Source: Phenylobacterium sp. (GTDB taxonomy: Bacteria > Pseudomonadota > Alphaproteobacteria > Caulobacterales > Caulobacteraceae). From it: 64,000 nucleotides of DNA. Positions 40,499 through 50,537 of this stretch are shown here, one piece after another. Made by a program: the position numbers and the translations under genes. The DNA lies in NCBI RefSeq assembly GCF_030646615.1, contig NZ_JAUSLG010000037.1:1-64000 (forward strand). The letters run 5' to 3'. The notes under the pieces are model-generated. The model saw only the letters and a list, made by a program, of their open reading frames with translations. It did not search any database and was not told where the DNA came from. Position 1 is the stretch's first letter. Each line of letters opens with the position of its first letter.

Positions 40499-42766
40499 AT
40501 GAAAAGCAAAATGAACCGCAAGACGACCCGCCGCATCGGCGCGCTGCCCATTGGCGTGGCCGCTCTGCTGGGGAGCGTGGCCTTGCCTGGCTACGCCCTG
40601 GCGCAGACAGCGGCGAGCTCGGACGAAGCCATGCTCGAGGAGGTCGTCGTCACCGCTGAGAAGCGCGCTGAAGGCCTGCAGAACATTCCCATCGCCATCA
40701 CGGCGATATCGAGCGCGACCCTGGAGCGGGCCGGCGCCAAGGAGGTTGGCGATCTGGTCCAGCTGACGCCGAGCCTGCAGTTCGGCACCCGGTCCACGAA
40801 CGTCTTTATCGCCATGCGGGGCATTGGCCAGGCCGGCCAGGACATCGGCAGCCAGTCGGGGGTCACCGTGGCGCTCGACGGCGTGCCGCTGCTCAACCAC
40901 TTCATGATGAACCCCGCCTTCATGGACATCGAGCGGGTCGAGGTCCTTCGGGGACCACAGGGCACCATCGCCGGCCGCAACGCCACCGGCGGCGCCATCA
41001 ACATCTACAGCAAGGCGCCTGCGAACACGAATGACGGAAGCCTCAGCGCAACCCTGGGCGATCGCGACCGGAAGGGCCTCAAGGGCCACATCAACAGGGC
41101 CTTTTCGGGTCAACTCCTGGGGCGGCTGTCGTTCCAGCGCGAAGAATCCGAAGGCTGGCTGAAGAACGATTTCATCGGCAAGCGCAACAACGACACCGAT
41201 GTCTTCGAGGTGCGCGGCCAGCTCCTGTACATGCCGACCGCAACCCTCAGCTTCAAGGCCCTGGTCGACTATACCCGCGACCGGAGCGACCCCGGCTTCG
41301 CCCAGATCCTCGGCCGGGCCGATCCTGCGCGGCCGACGGTTCCGGAGCTGCCCACTTACGCCTACCCGCAGAACGACCCCGAGAACCTCACCTTCTACTT
41401 CAACGAACCGAACCGCCGCGACGTAGAAAGCGTCCGGGCGACGGCCGTCGCCACCTGGGAGCTGTCTCCCGATGTCACCCTGACCTCCACGACGGGGTTC
41501 ATCGACCACGAGATCGATCTCACCGACCTGGATGTTGACGCCACGCCAAACAACACCTCGCGGTTCGATCTGATCGGCATCTACGCCCAGCAGGCGACGC
41601 AGGAGTTCACCCTGACGGCGAACCTTGGCGAGCGTGCCGACATCGTGGCCGGCGCCTTCTATATGCGCGGCGAGTCCAGCGAGCCGCTCTATCTGAGCCT
41701 GCCCACCTTCCAGAACTATCTCGTCTATCTGCCGGAGGAGACGCTGGATTCCTACGCCGCCTATGCGCAGTTCCGCTACCAGCTAACCGACCAGCTGCGC
41801 GCTACGGTGGGAGGGAGATACACCACCGACGACAAGTCCTACGAGATGGTGTCATCGGTCGCAGGCACGCCGCGTATCAGCTCGGACTCGGGCAAGTTCA
41901 GCGCCTTTACGCCGCGCTTTGTGCTCGACTACACGCCAACCGATGAGACGTTGATCTATGCCAGCGTCTCGCGCGGCTTCAAATCCGGCGGCTTCAACAC
42001 GCTGGGCGATGTCTCGATGCCCGTGAACCGGTTCAACCCGGAATACGTCTGGAACTACGAGGCCGGGCTCAAGGCGATGATGTTCGACCGCAGGGTGCGC
42101 ATGGGCCTTACCGGCTTCTATGCGGACTACTCGAACCTCCAGCAGACGGTGTTCCGGTTGAACGACCAGACCCAGGTTCGTTTCCCGCGGGTCGAGAACT
42201 CGACCTCCGCGACCATCAAGGGCGTGGAGCTCGAGGCCGAGGCGAACCCGATCCGGGGGCTGCGGCTCACCGGCGCGGCGACCTATCTGGACGCCACGTT
42301 CGGCTTCTTTTGCAACAACGACCCCCTGTACCCGACGGCGCAGACCTCGCCCTCCTGCGTCGGAGCGAGCCGCGACGGGGAGCTGTTGCCCCCCGGGGCG
42401 GTCCAGCTGGAGGGCAACGCGCTCACCCAGGCGCCAAGCTGGCAGTACAACCTCTCCGCCCAGTACGGCTTCCCGGTCACCGCCAGTCTGAACCTCACGG
42501 CCCGGGTGGACTACAAGTGGCAGAGCCGTACCTACTTCGACATCTACAACAATCGGCAGAACTCGCAGGCCGCCTACGGGCTTCTGAACGGCTCGCTCGA
42601 ACTGGCCTCTCAGGATCGGGCCTGGGCCCTGCTGGCATGGGTCCGCAACGCCGCGGACGAGCGCTACGTCAGCCAGGGTTCGGCGGGATCAGGCGCCAAC
42701 GCAGCCGTCACGGGGTCCCTCGGGCTGCCCCGAATGTACGGCGTCACCCTCACCCGTCAGTTCTGA
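40499..42766 (+). CDS. TonB-dependent receptor (catabolic cluster)
   Basis: This outer-membrane receptor has 755 residues: a signal peptide ending ...GYALAQ, a TonB-box-like EEVVVTAEKR, a plug domain (RVEVLRGPQGTIAGRNATGGAIN) and a C-terminal beta-barrel ending in ...VTLTRQF. It energises uptake of large or scarce ligands. Its place before ligase and esterase genes suggests uptake of an esterified phenolic or a long-chain compound. GGGAGGG before the ATG sets the start. Confidence 0.93.
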   Translation: MKSKMNRKTTRRIGALPIGVAALLGSVALPGYALAQTAASSDEAMLEEVVVTAEKRAEGLQNIPIAITAISSATLERAGAKEVGDLVQLTPSLQFGTRSTNVFIAMRGIGQAGQDIGSQSGVTVALDGVPLLNHFMMNPAFMDIERVEVLRGPQGTIAGRNATGGAINIYSKAPANTNDGSLSATLGDRDRKGLKGHINRAFSGQLLGRLSFQREESEGWLKNDFIGKRNNDTDVFEVRGQLLYMPTATLSFKALVDYTRDRSDPGFAQILGRADPARPTVPELPTYAYPQNDPENLTFYFNEPNRRDVESVRATAVATWELSPDVTLTSTTGFIDHEIDLTDLDVDATPNNTSRFDLIGIYAQQATQEFTLTANLGERADIVAGAFYMRGESSEPLYLSLPTFQNYLVYLPEETLDSYAAYAQFRYQLTDQLRATVGGRYTTDDKSYEMVSSVAGTPRISSDSGKFSAFTPRFVLDYTPTDETLIYASVSRGFKSGGFNTLGDVSMPVNRFNPEYVWNYEAGLKAMMFDRRVRMGLTGFYADYSNLQQTVFRLNDQTQVRFPRVENSTSATIKGVELEAEANPIRGLRLTGAATYLDATFGFFCNNDPLYPTAQTSPSCVGASRDGELLPPGAVQLEGNALTQAPSWQYNLSAQYGFPVTASLNLTARVDYKWQSRTYFDIYNNRQNSQAAYGLLNGSLELASQDRAWALLAWVRNAADERYVSQGSAGSGANAAVTGSLGLPRMYGVTLTRQF

Positions 42767-42846
42767 TCCCTTCGGTGCGGAAGCTCAGCCTCTCCCCGGC
42801 TGGGCTTCCTCCTTCGCCATGCGCCCCCACTTCACAGGACCTCACC

Positions 42847-44871
42847 ATGCACAGCCGCGACAGGGTCGCACCCATCCCCCAGCTCGCCCTCTATCGAACC
42901 TGGCTGGGCGAGGCCCACGGGCTGCAATTTCGCGACTATGCCGATCTGTGGAGATGGTCGACGACCGACCTTGAGCGCTTCTGGGAGAGCGTCTGGGACT
43001 ATGGCGGCCTGGAGTCGCCCACGCCGCACAGCGCCGTCGTCCGCGGCGACATGCCCGGGGCCGCATGGTTCGAGGGGGCCCGGGTGAACTACGCGCGGCA
43101 GGTGATGCGGCATGCAGAGGCCGCGGAAGCCGCCGGACAGCCGGCGATTATCGCCGAAGACGAGACCGGCCGCGTCACCCATATGGGCTGGGCCGATCTG
43201 CGGCGGCGAGCTGCGTCGCTGGCCCTCGAACTGCGGCGCGCTGGGGTGGGGCGCGGCGACCGCGTCGCGGCTTACCTGCCCAACGTGCCCGAGGCGGTCG
43301 TCGCCATGCTGGCCTGCGCCAGCCTGGGGGCTGTCTGGACGCTCTGCTCGCCGGACATGGGCACGCCCGCCGTCCTTGACCGCTTCCGTCAGGTGACGCC
43401 CAAGGCGCTCATCGCTGTGGACGGCGTCTATTACGGCGGCCGGGCCAGGGACCGAAGCGCCGTGGTGCAGGAAATCCGGCGCGGGCTTGCGAGCCTGGAG
43501 GCCGTCTTCGTTCTTCGGACAGGCCATGGTGAGGGCGAGATCGACGGCGCCGCTGACCTCGCTCTCGCCCAGTCAAGGGAGGACGCGGAGGTGGCGGGGT
43601 TCGAGCCGGAGTGGCTGCCGTTCGATCATCCGCTTTGGATCCTCTATTCCAGCGGAACCACCGGCCTCCCCAAGGCCATCGTGCATGGGCACGGCGGCGT
43701 AGCCCTGACCAGCATCGTCGGCAACATGCATCTGGATGTGGGGCCGAGCTACGCGACCAACACCTTCGGCGAGCGGTTCCACTGGTACAGCGCCACGGGC
43801 TGGGTGATGTGGAACGTCCAGGTCGGCGGGCTCCTGAGCGGAACCACGATCTGCCTGTTCGACGGCTCGCCGAGCGGCGCGAGGGACCAGGTCGACTGGG
43901 GGCGGCTGTGGCGGTTCGCAGCGCGTCACGGCGTGACGTGGTTCGGCGCCGGCGCAGCCTTCTTCAGCAGCTGCCGCAAGGTCGGCCTGCGGCTGAGCGA
44001 GGCAGGCGATCTTGGCGCTGTGCGGGCCCTGGGCAGCACCGGCTCGCCGCTTCCGGCGGAGGTGCAGGCCTGGGGCAGCGAAGCGTTCGCCGCACTCGGC
44101 CAGCCGGACATCTGGTGGTGCAACATTTCCGGCGGAACGGACATCGCCGCCGCCTTCCTCTCTGGAAACCGAGAGCTGCCGCCGGCGCCCGGGCGGCTGC
44201 AGTGCCGCCAATTGGGCGCGGCCGTCGAGGCCTGGGATGAGGATGGCCGGCCCGTCGTCGGCCGCGTCGGTGAACTGGTCTGCACGCGTCCCTTCCCGAG
44301 CATGCCGTTGTTCTTCTGGGGTGACGCGGACGGCGAGCGGTACAGGAGCTCATATTTCAATGAATGGCCCGGCGTCTGGCGGCACGGCGACTGGCTGCAG
44401 GTCGAGGCGGATGGCAGCTGCTCGATCAGCGGGCGGAGCGATGCGACGATAAATCGGAACGGGCTGCGTATGGGGACGGCGGAAATCTATTCCGCAGTCG
44501 AGCGTCTCGCCGATGTCGCCGACAGCCTGGTCGTCGACCTGGAGGACGGCGAGGGCGGTAGCCAGCTTGTGATGTTCGTCGTTCCTCGCGCCGGCGAGGC
44601 GTTGGACGGCGACCTGGAGGCAGCGATGGCCGGCGCCATCCGTGAGGCGCTGTCGCCGAGATTCGTCCCCGACCGGTTCGTCCAGGCTCCGGGAATCCCC
44701 CGCACCCTCTCGGGCAAGAAGCAGGAACTCCCCGTCAAGCGCCTGTTTCAGGGCTGGCCGTTGAAAAAGGTCATCAACCTGGACGGGGTCGAAAACCCCG
44801 AAGTGATCCCCTGGTATCAGGCCCAGGCGGAGACCTGGCTGAAAGGCGCCCGGACATCGAGTCCCGCATGA
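42847..44871 (+). CDS. Acetoacetyl-CoA synthetase-like acyl-CoA ligase
   Basis: This 674-residue ANL-superfamily ligase has the AMP-binding motif LYSSGTTGLPKAIVHGHGG, the YSATGWVMWNVQVGGLLSG segment characteristic of acetoacetyl-CoA synthetases, and a C-terminal SGKKQELPVKRL with the catalytic lysine. It activates acetoacetate or a related keto acid with ATP and CoA. The ATG at 42847 matches the family N-terminus; the longer frame upstream lies over the TonB gene. It is coupled to the esterase by an ATGA overlap, so a substrate released by ester hydrolysis is likely. Confidence 0.85.
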   Translation: MHSRDRVAPIPQLALYRTWLGEAHGLQFRDYADLWRWSTTDLERFWESVWDYGGLESPTPHSAVVRGDMPGAAWFEGARVNYARQVMRHAEAAEAAGQPAIIAEDETGRVTHMGWADLRRRAASLALELRRAGVGRGDRVAAYLPNVPEAVVAMLACASLGAVWTLCSPDMGTPAVLDRFRQVTPKALIAVDGVYYGGRARDRSAVVQEIRRGLASLEAVFVLRTGHGEGEIDGAADLALAQSREDAEVAGFEPEWLPFDHPLWILYSSGTTGLPKAIVHGHGGVALTSIVGNMHLDVGPSYATNTFGERFHWYSATGWVMWNVQVGGLLSGTTICLFDGSPSGARDQVDWGRLWRFAARHGVTWFGAGAAFFSSCRKVGLRLSEAGDLGAVRALGSTGSPLPAEVQAWGSEAFAALGQPDIWWCNISGGTDIAAAFLSGNRELPPAPGRLQCRQLGAAVEAWDEDGRPVVGRVGELVCTRPFPSMPLFFWGDADGERYRSSYFNEWPGVWRHGDWLQVEADGSCSISGRSDATINRNGLRMGTAEIYSAVERLADVADSLVVDLEDGEGGSQLVMFVVPRAGEALDGDLEAAMAGAIREALSPRFVPDRFVQAPGIPRTLSGKKQELPVKRLFQGWPLKKVINLDGVENPEVIPWYQAQAETWLKGARTSSPA

Positions 44872-45866
44872 TCAACCGCAGGGACCTGGCAGGGCTGGCC
44901 GCCGCCGCAGCCATTCCGACGAACGCCTCGGCCATGGCCCATGCCAAGGGGAGGCTGACCGCGCACAGTCTTCGCTCGATCCATGTCCCGGGTGACATCC
45001 CGCTGAACATCTATCTGCCGCCCGGCTTCGAGATAACGCCGATCCGCGCCTATCCCCTTCTGCTCCTTCTGCATGGCGGCGGCGGAAGTGAGAAGGATCT
45101 CGCCCGCTTCGCCGATGTCATCGACCGCGCTATCGCCGAAGGCCAGATCGCCCCCCTGGTGATCGCCATGCCGGGTGCGCGTCGGTCGCTCTACATGGAC
45201 TACCGGGATCGCTCCGAGCAGTGGGAGACCTTCATCCTACAGGAGCTCGTTCCGCATCTGCGGGCCACCTTGCCGGTTGCGGCGACCCGGCCGCGCACCT
45301 TCCTCGGCGGCTGGTCGATGGGCGGCCTCGGCGCCCTGCGGCTCGCCTTTAAGCACCCCGAGACATTCGGCGCTGTGGCTGCGGTGGAGCCGGCCCTCGA
45401 GCCGACCCTGGCTTGGAGCGAAGTTGGCCCCGAGGTCAAGTTCTGGCGATCGGACGAGGTCTACGCGCAAATCTTCGGCTCGCCCGTAGACGCCGAATAC
45501 TGGGCCGCCAACAATCCGGCGACGATCGCCCGGCGCGAGCCGCGCCGGCTCGTCGATCTTGGCGTGTATGTTGAGGTGGGCGATCAGGACATGCTCTATC
45601 TCGCCCAAGGGGTCGAGTTCCTCCACCGCGTCCTCTTCGATGCCGGCGTGGCCCATGAATATCGCCTTGTCCGCGGGGCCGACCATGTCGGTCCCTCGCT
45701 GGGGCCTCGGCTGGCGGACGCCCTCGGCTTCCTTGGCCGGCAGATCGAACCGCCAGCCTGGATCGACCGGCAGGTGATGGAGACGCGCGCCGTCATGGAC
45801 GAGCAGAAGCGCGCCGCGGGCCTGCCGGTGGCGGCCCACGATTCGCGCCGGATTCGGCGCTGGTGA
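44868..45866 (+). CDS. Alpha/beta-hydrolase esterase (esterase-D-like)
   Basis: The 332-residue protein carries a lipase-type nucleophile elbow GWSMGG, an LLLLHGGGG oxyanion segment and a late GADHVG histidine. The N-terminal NRRDLAGLAAAAAIPTNASA may be a weak signal or Tat-like leader, so export is possible. Such enzymes cleave acyl or feruloyl esters. The start overlaps the ligase stop (ATGA), and the stop overlaps the tannase-family gene. Confidence 0.78.
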   Translation: MINRRDLAGLAAAAAIPTNASAMAHAKGRLTAHSLRSIHVPGDIPLNIYLPPGFEITPIRAYPLLLLLHGGGGSEKDLARFADVIDRAIAEGQIAPLVIAMPGARRSLYMDYRDRSEQWETFILQELVPHLRATLPVAATRPRTFLGGWSMGGLGALRLAFKHPETFGAVAAVEPALEPTLAWSEVGPEVKFWRSDEVYAQIFGSPVDAEYWAANNPATIARREPRRLVDLGVYVEVGDQDMLYLAQGVEFLHRVLFDAGVAHEYRLVRGADHVGPSLGPRLADALGFLGRQIEPPAWIDRQVMETRAVMDEQKRAAGLPVAAHDSRRIRRW

Positions 45867-47548
45867 ACGGCGCACGGCATATCAAGCAGAGGGTGCAGCC
45901 AATGGTCTTGGGGCATATTCAACGGACCCGCCGGCGTGTGTCGATTCGCGGTCTCCTGGCTTCGGCGGCGGGCCTTATGGCCCTGGCCATCGCCGCCCCG
46001 AGCGCGGCGGCCACCCAGTGCGAGGCGCTCCACAAGCTCGACCTGCCGGACACCGTGATCAGGAGCGCCGAGGTTGTGCCCGCGGGCGGCTTCGCCACAA
46101 TGGGTCCGATCCGGGCCCAGGACCTGCCGGCCTTCTGCCGCGTGGTGGCCTCGGTCCGAACCGAGCCGGGTTCTGATATCGGGGTGGAGATCTGGCTGCC
46201 GCTTTCGGGCTGGCGGGGCGTCTTCCATGGCAACGGCAACGGCGGCTTCGGCGGCATCCTGGCCGCAGGCTACGGACCCATGACCACGGGACTGCGGCGC
46301 GGCTACGCCACCGCCGTCACCGACACCGGCACGGCCCCGGCGACGCCGCTCGACGGCGAGGCCCTGATCGGCCAGCCGCAGAAGTGGCGGGATTGGGCTC
46401 GGCGCTCGACCCACGCCATGACGGTTACGGGCAAGGCGATCACCAAGGCCTTCTACGGCGCGCCGGCTCGGCGCGCCTATTACACGGGATGTTCGACGGG
46501 CGGTCAGGAGGGCCTGATCGAGGCGCTCTACTATCCCCACGACTACGACGGCATTCTTGTGGGCGCGCCGGTCATCAACCGCACCTGGGGCCACGGGGCG
46601 GTGTTGTGGAACGATCTCGCCGCAAACCTGGAGCCCGATCGCCGCCTCTCGGAGACGAAGCTTCGCCTGCTCAGCATGGCCGCGCTGCAGCGCTGCGGCG
46701 CAAGCGGAAGCGGTCTGAGCGGCGACCCCTTCATCGGCGACCCCAAGGCCTGCCGTTTCGATCCCGGGGAACTGGCGTGTGGCGACCAGGATCGGGACGA
46801 CTGCCTGACCGCAGGGGAGGTGGCCACGGCCCGCGCCTTCTACTCGGGGCCGACCGATCGGAGCGGACGGCCGCTATTCTACGGCTGGCTGCCCGGAAGC
46901 GAGACGACCGGTCACTTCGACTGGCGCTTTCTGCAGTCGCGTCCGAATGGCCAGCCGCCATTCGTGAGCCTCTTTAAGTGGGTGTTCGGCGCCGATTGGG
47001 ACTGGTCCGCCTTCCAGGTCGAGCGCGACATGGCAAAGGTCGACGCCGCCCTCGGCCCCATCGTGAACGACGCCACGCGCGGCAGTCTGCGCGATTTTCA
47101 AGCCAGGGGCGGCAAACTGATCATCTATCACGGCTGGGCCGACAGCCTCGTGCCGCCCGATCAGAGCGTCGCTTTCTATGAGCGGGCCGTGCAGGAGGCC
47201 GGCGGCCTTGAGGAGGCCCAGGACTTCGCCCGGCTTTTCATGGCGCCGGGATTCTCCCACTGCGCAGGCGGCCCAGGTCCAGATGTGTTCAACGCTGCGG
47301 GCGCCTCGGCCATCCCGCCGCCCACCGCGACGCCGCGACACGACCTCTTTGCGGCCCTTGTGGACTGGGTCGAAGGCGCGCCTGCGCCGGATCAGGTGAT
47401 CAGCACACGCTATGTGGACGGATCACCAGCCAAGGGCGTGGCGATGCAGCGCCCGCTATGCGCCTATCCCGCCAAGGCCTGGCGACGCGGCTCTGGTGAC
47501 CCGAACGATGCGGCCAGCTTCGTGTGCTCGGTCTCGCCGCCGACCTGA
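45863..47548 (+). CDS. Tannase/feruloyl esterase family protein
   Basis: Tannase/feruloyl-esterase family members hydrolyse gallate, ferulate or other phenolic esters, or terephthalate-type esters. The 561-residue protein has a signal peptide (IRGLLASAAGLMALAIAAPSAAA), the nucleophile motif GCSTGGQEG, an aspartate in YHGWADSLVPP and the catalytic histidine in GFSHCAGG. Several paired cysteines suggest disulfides, including the CS-D-HC pair known for this family. The GTG at 45863 overlaps the esterase stop; an ATG at 45902 is an equally possible start. Confidence 0.85.
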   Translation: MNGARHIKQRVQPMVLGHIQRTRRRVSIRGLLASAAGLMALAIAAPSAAATQCEALHKLDLPDTVIRSAEVVPAGGFATMGPIRAQDLPAFCRVVASVRTEPGSDIGVEIWLPLSGWRGVFHGNGNGGFGGILAAGYGPMTTGLRRGYATAVTDTGTAPATPLDGEALIGQPQKWRDWARRSTHAMTVTGKAITKAFYGAPARRAYYTGCSTGGQEGLIEALYYPHDYDGILVGAPVINRTWGHGAVLWNDLAANLEPDRRLSETKLRLLSMAALQRCGASGSGLSGDPFIGDPKACRFDPGELACGDQDRDDCLTAGEVATARAFYSGPTDRSGRPLFYGWLPGSETTGHFDWRFLQSRPNGQPPFVSLFKWVFGADWDWSAFQVERDMAKVDAALGPIVNDATRGSLRDFQARGGKLIIYHGWADSLVPPDQSVAFYERAVQEAGGLEEAQDFARLFMAPGFSHCAGGPGPDVFNAAGASAIPPPTATPRHDLFAALVDWVEGAPAPDQVISTRYVDGSPAKGVAMQRPLCAYPAKAWRRGSGDPNDAASFVCSVSPPT

Positions 47549-47837
47549 TCGCGCGCAGAGTACGCCCTGCCGTTGTAGGCCCTTGCTTTCGCGGCGCCGG
47601 CTATACCTCCTCCATGCCGATAGCGCGGCGCTCCGAAGTCCCCTCCGGCGGCTCTCTGCGGGCTCGGGAAGAAGCGCCGCCTGCATGCGGCGGGGCGGCC
47701 GCCTGGGAACGTACGCCCACGCAGTTATGAATGCGCGCGCGGAATGCGCGGTTCATACTCGACCTATTGGGTGGGTTTTTAGGTTTGGAAGTGCGTCGGC
47801 GTCCACTACGCCCCGCACACCAGAAGTGAGGCGAGAT
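47549..47837. other. 289-bp gap with one imperfect stem-loop
   Basis: No gene is supported. An imperfect hairpin spans 47726-47757, with arms TATGAA and TTCATA around GC-rich inner pairs, and a short T-run follows about a dozen bases later. It may end the tannase transcript. Confidence 0.35.
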
Positions 47838-48545
47838 ATGAACCCTCAGTCGCCGCGCCCGGATCGCGTGCCGGTCAACGTCCGGCGGAGTGCATTCCTG
47901 GACCTCTGCGCAGACTATGACCCCCTGCTGAAGCCTGGAGCCGAAGGCAATGACGCCGCCCTCGCCGTACTGACTGACTTCGCCAGGATTTTTGATCTTG
48001 CGGTCGACCCTGACGCCACTGCGGGCGGCCTGTGGCGGCAAGTGCGTCCGCTTCTTGTCGCCCAGATGGGCGACCTCGTGGGGACGTCGGAGGGCGCGGG
48101 GGCCGCGGTGGGCCGCGTGTTCCTGCCCGCCACAGCGGCGCTTGATAGCGGGCCGTTCCTCGATGGGGCTGCGGCCCTGTCGCTGCTGGTGGTTGAGGAT
48201 GATCCTGAGCTGGCTGCGGCAGTGGTCGAGACCCTCACAGACGCCGGGCACCAGGTGGTCGCCATGGCCGCGACAGCCGAACAGGCCGCGACTTTGGCCG
48301 CCTTGCTTGCCATCGATTTCGCCATCGTGGACGTCGAGCTGGAGGGGCCGGCGACCGGCGTGGAGCTTGCTTGCCAGCTCCATGAGCGTTGGGGCGTAAG
48401 CGCCCTATTTGTCTCCGGGGGGCCCAATGAGCATCTCGTGGACCACCACGCCGCGCTCGGCTTTGTTGGCAAGCCGTTCAACAGCGCCGAACTGCTCGCC
48501 GCCGTCACCATGGCGGCGGCCTTGCTGAGGCGTACGCGACGCTAG
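47838..48545 (+). CDS. Orphan response regulator, receiver-only C-terminal domain
   Basis: The 235-residue protein has an N-terminal region of about 110 residues that I do not recognise, then a receiver domain (LLVVEDDPELAAAVVETL, phospho-acceptor D in FAIVDVELEG, SGG and the VGKPF lysine). There is no DNA-binding output domain and no adjacent histidine kinase. It may work through protein interaction. The ATG at 47838 has GAGGCGAG upstream. Confidence 0.78.
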   Translation: MNPQSPRPDRVPVNVRRSAFLDLCADYDPLLKPGAEGNDAALAVLTDFARIFDLAVDPDATAGGLWRQVRPLLVAQMGDLVGTSEGAGAAVGRVFLPATAALDSGPFLDGAAALSLLVVEDDPELAAAVVETLTDAGHQVVAMAATAEQAATLAALLAIDFAIVDVELEGPATGVELACQLHERWGVSALFVSGGPNEHLVDHHAALGFVGKPFNSAELLAAVTMAAALLRRTRR

Positions 48546-48675
48546 CCCGCCCGCCCGCCGGGGCCGGCGCCGCTTGGCCCCTCTGTGGTTGTTTGGCGGG
48601 CCGAGCTACCCTACGCACTCAGATCGAAGCCTGCAGCCAGGTTGACCTGCCCCATTGCAGAGAGGCGCCCTAACA

Positions 48676-50478
48676 ATGCTCGTCGTGTCGGGGTTCATCG
48701 AACAGCACAGCGCCGTGATCGGGCTCGTGCTGCTCGCCGCCATATTCGCCGCATTCGTCGCCGAGCGCTTTCCGCCGGTTGTGGTCGGTGTCGTCGGCGC
48801 GGCGGCCGTCCTGCTGCTCGGCTTCGTGTCCGTGAGCGAATTGCGCTCGGTCTTCTCCAACTCGGCGCCGGTCGCCATCGGCGCGCTGTTCATTCTGTCG
48901 GGTGCGCTGGTGCGGACGGGCGCGATCGATGCGGTGCTCGGCTTTCTGTTGAGCCGGGCGAAGGCGAAGCCGAAACACGTGCTTGCCGAGGTGCTGGGCG
49001 GAGCCCTGGTCACCGCGAGCGTGGTGAACAACACGCCGGTCGTCATCATCATGATCCCCATCGTGAAGCGGCTTGCACGCTCGCTGGGGGTGGCGGCCAC
49101 ACGACTTCTGATCCCGCTGTCCTATCTCGCCATCATGGGCGGAACACTCACGCTTGTGGGGACGTCCACCAACCTCCTGGTCGATGGGGTCGCCCGCGAG
49201 GCCGGCGAGCCCGCCTTCGGGATCTTTGAGATCACCGGCGTGGGCTTCATCGCCGCGATCAGTGGCGCGCTCGCCCTGCTTCTGCTCGGCCCGAGGCTGC
49301 TGCCCGACCGTGCCGAGAGCGAGGTGGAGGACGAGGCCGGTCACGACTGCCTTTCTGAGCTGCGAATCCTTCGGGACGCCGAGGTCATCGGGCGCCCGAT
49401 CGGAGAGGTGAGGGCGCTGAAGTCCGATCGCGCCCGCGTTCTGGCCGTGAAGCGCAACAGCGAGATCGTTCGGTCAGGTCTGGCCGACCACGTCCTTGAG
49501 GCCGGGGACAGGCTTGTCATATCGGCCTCGCCCCGAGAACTGGCCGCCTTTGCGCTTACCGAGGATTATGAGGTGGGGATCAGCGGCCTCAGCGGCGGTG
49601 TCAGCCTGGCTTCGGCCCGGCGAGATCCGGATCTGCAGCTCTATGAGGCGACGGTCGCCCCGACCCACCCGAACATCGGCGGCCAGCTGAATGAAATCGC
49701 GATGCTGTCGCGCCTCAATATCCGCATCCTCGGCATTTCCCGCGCGCGACATCTGCCGGGGCCGGATCTCCGCTCGGCGCGACTGAGGGCGGCCGACACC
49801 CTGCTGATCGCCGCACGGCCGCCGGAGATCGAGGCGCTCCAGCAGAATATCCACCTGGCCGGGTTCTCGAAATCGGAGGCCACGCCCTATCGCCGGGCCA
49901 AGGCGCCGATCGCCATCCTCACCCTGCTGGCCACGGTGCTGCTGGCGGCGGCGGGCGTCATGCCCATTGAGGGTCTGGCGATCATCGGCGTGGCCGTCGT
50001 CCTGCTCACGCGAACGATCGATCCGGGGGAGGCTTGGGCCTCCGTCGACGGCAGCCTGCTGGTCCTGATCTTCTCGATGCTGGCCATCGGCATCGGCTTT
50101 CAGAACGCCGGCAGCGTTGATCTGATCGTGGGCTGGGTCGCGCCCTGGCTCGGGCTGGCGCCGATGCTGCTGCTCATCCTGACGGTGTACGCCCTGACCT
50201 CCCTGCTGACCGAGGCCGTGACCAATAACGCGGTGGCCGTCCTCATGACTCCGATCGTCATTGGCCTGGGCCACGAACTCGGGCTCGACCCGCGGCCCTT
50301 GATTGTGGCGGTGATGATGGCGGCCTCGGCCAGCTTCGCGACGCCGATCGGCTACCAGACCAACACGCTTGTCTATGCCGCGGCGGATTACCGGTTCACC
50401 GACTTCTTGAAGATCGGCATCCCCATGAACATCGTGGTCGGGGTGGCGACGAGCGTGGCGATCTACTGGCTCATCTAG
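48676..50478 (+). CDS. SLC13-type permease with internal TrkA-C (RCK_C) domains
   Basis: The 600-residue transporter has two membrane halves with the family hairpins SVVNNTPVVIIMIPIV and TEAVTNNAVAVLMTPI. They are separated by about 200 cytoplasmic residues containing two RCK_C-like domains (VIGRPIGEVRALKSDR...; NIGGQLNEIAML...). Such SLC13 proteins carry sulfate or dicarboxylates with Na+ or H+. The sulfur-acquisition genes that follow make sulfate the more likely substrate, but this is inference. Confidence 0.82.
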   Translation: MLVVSGFIEQHSAVIGLVLLAAIFAAFVAERFPPVVVGVVGAAAVLLLGFVSVSELRSVFSNSAPVAIGALFILSGALVRTGAIDAVLGFLLSRAKAKPKHVLAEVLGGALVTASVVNNTPVVIIMIPIVKRLARSLGVAATRLLIPLSYLAIMGGTLTLVGTSTNLLVDGVAREAGEPAFGIFEITGVGFIAAISGALALLLLGPRLLPDRAESEVEDEAGHDCLSELRILRDAEVIGRPIGEVRALKSDRARVLAVKRNSEIVRSGLADHVLEAGDRLVISASPRELAAFALTEDYEVGISGLSGGVSLASARRDPDLQLYEATVAPTHPNIGGQLNEIAMLSRLNIRILGISRARHLPGPDLRSARLRAADTLLIAARPPEIEALQQNIHLAGFSKSEATPYRRAKAPIAILTLLATVLLAAAGVMPIEGLAIIGVAVVLLTRTIDPGEAWASVDGSLLVLIFSMLAIGIGFQNAGSVDLIVGWVAPWLGLAPMLLLILTVYALTSLLTEAVTNNAVAVLMTPIVIGLGHELGLDPRPLIVAVMMAASASFATPIGYQTNTLVYAAADYRFTDFLKIGIPMNIVVGVATSVAIYWLI

Positions 50479-50537
50479 GCGCTCAACCTTTGGGCCAAGG
50501 GCGCGCCTCGAGCCTCGGCTGAAGGCCGCATACCAGC

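Noticed and set aside
42310-42846. Long upstream extension of the acetoacetyl-CoA-synthetase-like gene
   Set aside because: It overlaps the 3' end of the TonB receptor in another frame and shows no family similarity. The ATG at 42847 matches the family start.
45596-46594. 332-codon open frame antisense to the esterase/tannase genes
   Set aside because: No ribosome-binding site or domain, and it fully overlaps two convincing genes.
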